From: Epiperipatus broadwayi
Lineage: Eukaryota > Onychophora > Udeonychophora > Euonychophora > Peripatidae
NCBI GenBank assembly: GCA_028023455.1
Contig: JAQFVV010006426.1
Coordinates: forward strand, 496,001 to 560,000
Direction of reading: 5' to 3'
DNA: 64,000 nucleotides
The position numbers and the translations under genes are program-made. How positions within the stretch are numbered: the first letter of the stretch is position 1; the number at the start of each line of letters is the position of its first letter. The notes below the pieces were generated by a model. The model did no database searches and was not told the origin of the DNA. It saw only the letters and a list, made by a program, of their open reading frames with translations. Positions 60,101 through 64,000 of this stretch are shown one piece after another.

Positions 60101-60700
60101 TTATTTTTCTTCATATTAAATTCATTCACTTGTGAAGAGACAGAATTTTTGTTTATTCCTAACTTAATTAATATAGTAATATTTGTTTATTTATTATTCT
60201 GTATAAATGACTAATATCCTTGGATGAAAGGTCTTTTCTTTTAACAATAGGGACCATACATAGATGGGAGATCTTATAAAACAGAATCTCCTCAAAAGGA
60301 TTGGATATTACAAAAGTTTTCATTATTTTTATACTGTTTAATTTAAATTTAGTTAGTTAGTGTTATCATAATCTTTGGAATTATATTTTTTTTTTTACAA
60401 TCTATTAAATATTGTTTGTGTTATAATACATATCTACTATGGGATATGGAAAGGTAACATTTTAAAATTTATATACTAATATAGATATGTAAAGCATTCA
60501 TAATAATAAATTTTATTATATAAAGATAAATTTAAATTGTTTTAAGTTAATAAATATTGTTGAATTTTTTATTTATTTTAAGTACTCTGATTTATTTAAA
60601 TTACTTATTTTATTTTCATAATAAAATAAGATTGAATAGATATACCCATATATATAGTACTGATCACTTCTATCTTCCTTTTGATTACTGATGGCGCCAT
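57127..60700. other. Upstream flank or intron of VMP1, no gene recognised
   Basis: AT-rich, with CG-bearing islands around 58095-58180, 58735-58940 and 59600-59760. The last contains GGTGGCGCCC and an imperfect inverted pair (TTGTAATATGGT / ACCATATTTTGCAA). A + strand reading RGKWTKMKIPDKPQA near 58840 faintly recalls piggyBac transposases. The islands could include the missing VMP1 promoter or first exon, but no exon could be defined. Confidence 0.3.
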
Positions 60701-62300
60701 TAGGTCAGTATCGATCTAGAAAATTTAATTTACGGTGATCAAGTTGATGATGATCGATGCAACCAGCTAGACCCAGGGAGAAAAAGAGATCTTTAAGATT
60801 GTTCAGACAATTGAGAAAAGACAACAGAGACAAATGACAGCCAAAATAATTTTAGAGTTTATTAAATTCAAGAAAAGAAATAAATCTCAGGCAAACAAAA
60901 TATGAAAGTTTCACCTAGATTTTACTGGCATGTATCAGAGAGTGTACGTAAGTTTTGAAAGATCAAATACCCTGGCAGATAAGTTTGTTTTCTCACCCAT
61001 GATTTAAAAAGAGAAGCATTTATAATATCTTCCTACTAGCGATTTATAAAAACTAATTCCAGTTTCCCTATTTAGAGATTTCAAAAATAAAATGGTCTTC
61101 CAAAGAATACAACGAAACAGTGCGAGCAAGCTTTCCTTGGTCCAGAATAAAACATTGGGACCAAGAATGTCATATGTTCGCAGAACAGCTTGTGATAAAT
61201 CACTTTCAAGATTATCATGATTGACCCATATATAATAAAAAAAAAATAGAACAAGAAAAGATTACGATTTTAGGTAATCTGAAAGAGAAGAAAACCAAAT
61301 CTCCGATCTAGGAAAAACAGAACAATACACTCGATAAATAATCAGCCAAAAGATTTACAGCCTACAGAAAAAGCAAACTAAACTTAGCTAATTTAATTAC
61401 AGTATAACAGAAAGGGACAGGTGAGTTAAAAGAAATTACTAATATGTATCCAAGTGTTGATCACAGGTTAGTAATATAAAGAATTAAAAAGCTCGCCATA
61501 CATTCCCAGATAAATAAATTTAAAACGAATATGGAATCTTAAAACTAAGTTTCAAACACACATTATAAATAAAATACATAATAAATGCTTAAAATATTTA
61601 AGTTGAATATTTAGAAGATATTATAAAGACGGGTTTCTTTTTAAGATTAAGCTGAGACTTTACAAGGGATTTAACTAGAGGTTTAACCCTGGTTAGAATA
61701 TGAAATCTTTTACCTCTAGGCATAAGATTGAGTCTGGCTGATGTCTTTCAGCATTGCACACAGTTAGTTCTCTTTAAAGTTCTTATGTAGATTGTGGCTT
61801 CCATTTATGAGTTCAGGAGTCTGGAAACAATCTTGGAGACAATTTTGGAGAGTGCATTTATGACATAATCTTGGCGGCATGGTCTGAAGCTCTGGAGTTC
61901 ATCTTGGGAGGATTTAGCACTGCATGTGGAGAAGATTTCTCATAGCATATATTTTTGGTATTCTGAGTGAATGATTGCTATTTAGCGAAAAGTAGTCTGT
62001 AATATGATATCAGCAAAATATCAGGTAAGGTAGCATAGCAATCCAAATAATTATTACTAGCAGAATAACAAGATTCAGTAACAAAAATTAGTCATCAGAA
62101 AAGTACTTATAACAATCAGCATGAGAAAATTTATCAGAGAATAAAATCAGTCCGAAATCCAGAGCTTTTTATGTGAGCTGTTATCTTCCACATCATCTTT
62201 AATTAGAAATTTTTGACCAGGGCAAATCTCTATCTCAAACTTAATTTTAATGAAAAAATTCTGACCAAGGCTCTTATTTTATTCACAATTAATTTTTTAA
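60701..62300. other. Unclassified block of different composition
   Basis: This 1.5-kb block is somewhat richer in G+C than its flanks and starts just after a GATGGCGCC box at about 60690. No ORF, terminal repeat or family motif was identified. It might be a non-coding part of a retroelement. Confidence 0.25.
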
Positions 62301-63734
62301 AAAAATGTAAAAACAAATCTCAGCCTTTTTTTCTTTGAAATAAATTAAAATAGATTACAATCAAAGAAACAAGAATGCAATTTAAAAAAAAAAACCTTCC
62401 AAAGTTAAAATGCTTTGTTCAAAAAGGATTAAACCTTTTCCTTTTTAAATTAGATCTTTTTTATAAATAGATTTTTTAAAAATGTCAAAAGAAAATAAAT
62501 TTTATAACTAAAATCGGTACCGTAAAATCTATTGCAAATAAAAATCACAGATTTTTTTAAAAATAAGCGAGAATGTGTGTAAAAAATAATAATAAAGAAA
62601 ACTTTTGAACAGTTTTCTTTTAAAAACTATATAAAAAAAAATAAATCAAGGTTTTAATTTTGGCAATGAAACTTTTGAAGTGGATAAAGTATCCGGTTCA
62701 ACATATATATATATCATCCTGACTTAATATCACGATAACTTAATTGAAAGTAATTTTGAGAATCTATTGAAATTATATTAAGTATTATTATTGCTATAGG
62801 AAATTCACCCTGAGTTCGAATACTGAGCATAACGGAATAATCAAGAGAGGTGAAGATTGAATGAACCGGTCTAAAATTATATCTTTATTAAATATTTAAT
62901 ATTAAATTATCTTATTTGAAATAGATTCAATCATGGATTAAACATTTATCGCATCATTCATGGCATCCTATATGAAGACCATTAGTCTGACTATAGTTAG
63001 ATGTGTTCACTTCATTCCTTCATTACAAACTATTATATAACAAAATAATAATAATAATAATAATAATATGCACCTCTAATCATATCGACAAACTAAAAAT
63101 AATGTTTTTCACTGTTTATAGTTTATATTATTTTTAATCATTATTATAGATTTGTATAAAATATACATGTCTTTTCTTTACAATCACAAATACACATGTA
63201 TAGCTAATATATATTAAACATGCATTTATGTATAAACAAAATATATTAATTATAATGCAGACATGTAGACACATTCCCACTTATAGAATATTATGCAAAT
63301 CTATAATGCAAGTAATACATAATTTTTTATTCAAATTTAAATGATAAATTATTAAATATTATTTGCACAGACATTTTGTAATTTATTCATTTATATGTAA
63401 AACATAATGGATTATATTTATTTCCATTTTACACTATAGAGTATATAATATTAAATGTGGATGTTTTTAAAATGCATCACCTTACGCTTGCAATTTCATA
63501 AGTGATAAAAGAAGAATGTGAATAAAAGGGATTAAATCCTTCGTTATATAGCCATTTATATTACATAATGACTACAGAATAAAGTGTTAATTAATGCTCC
63601 ACTGTGAACTCACAAAAAAGAAAAAATCAGTTCTATCAACTAAATGAAATTGTTGTGCTAATCTACTACTTAGGTGCTAAATGTCACATAGGTTAACAAT
63701 CGTATAACTTTTTTATTTATAAAGGACTTGATCT
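62301..63734. other. AT-rich flank with (AAT)n microsatellite
   Basis: Only simple sequence is recognised: an (AAT/TAA)n run at about 63043-63068 and several A/T runs. No exon or transposon is recognised. Confidence 0.45.
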
Positions 63735-64000
63735 CACACTTTCAAATTACCCATAGCTATCCAGTCCATCTTATACCCATGACCCCTACATGTGAAAAAG
63801 ATAATAATCTCCAATATTCATGCTGAATCAGCACTCATCATTTTGTCCAGATCAACATCTCCCACACATATATACAATCATTGCTCAGTTTATATCAAGA
63901 TAGCAAATCATCAAACTTTAATGGACAAGCTTCATTCAATCTTCTCCACTCTTCAGTCACTCATATCATTGAAAATCCGAGGATGAAATGCTCAAAGCCC
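63735..64000. repeat. R1 repeat copy at window edge
   Basis: This is a second long copy of R1: CACTCATCATTTTGTCCAGA, TCTCCCACACATATATACAA, TTTAATGGACAAGCTTCATT and GAAAATCCGAGGATGAAATG follow in the same order as at 30880-31060. It runs off the window end. Confidence 0.6.

Overview
This window is a piece of an animal nuclear genome. It is strongly AT-rich (by eye about three quarters A+T) and low in genes. It has spliceosomal GT-AG introns of up to about 11 kb and many decayed non-LTR retrotransposons, Penelope-like fold-backs, SINEs and hAT-type MITEs. No prokaryotic feature is present: no operons, no long ORFs, no rRNA, no tRNA genes, no CRISPR. The phylum cannot be fixed from the sequence alone. 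The two recognisable genes are both conserved metazoan genes, and an AT-rich invertebrate (a cnidarian, chelicerate or lophotrochozoan, for example) would fit.

Two genes are supported, and they converge tail to tail. On the + strand, 2576-2764 is the terminal coding exon of a nucleoredoxin (NXN) orthologue; the rest of that gene lies upstream, outside the window. On the - strand, eleven exons between 48907 and 14386 encode the C-terminal 335 residues of vacuole membrane protein 1 (VMP1). VMP1 is the multispanning ER protein needed for autophagy, and it carries the VTT/DedA-like domain. All eleven exons join in frame with consensus GT/AG sites, and the reading matches the family from the first transmembrane segment to the stop. 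The N-terminal exon or exons (roughly the first 75 residues of the vertebrate protein) were not found between 48908 and 64000.

Layout: 1-2575 NXN intron with a LINE 3' tail; 2576-about 3700 NXN last exon and 3' UTR; about 3.7-14.4 kb intergenic with two degenerate LINEs; 14.4-48.9 kb VMP1 exons and introns, the introns filled with repeats; 48.9-64 kb upstream VMP1 intron or flank, with SINEs, a 35-50 bp minisatellite, several fold-back elements and a hAT transposase relic.

The most interesting non-genic signal is a recurring architecture. Three long imperfect palindromes (about 16.8-17.3, 21.8-24.2 and 55.4-57.1 kb) have arms that end outward in a shared motif of the type CTTGATAA...GTTGAAA.ATTGG. 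The middle one has a Penelope-type GIY-YIG endonuclease fragment at its centre. Related hammerhead-like cores (CTGANGA, a short hairpin, then GAAA) also occur in the body of a tRNA-headed SINE family in the VMP1 introns. Also notable are a base-identical 179-bp duplication flanking a 2.1-kb compositionally different segment in a VMP1 intron, and a phase-compatible candidate alternative terminal exon of VMP1.
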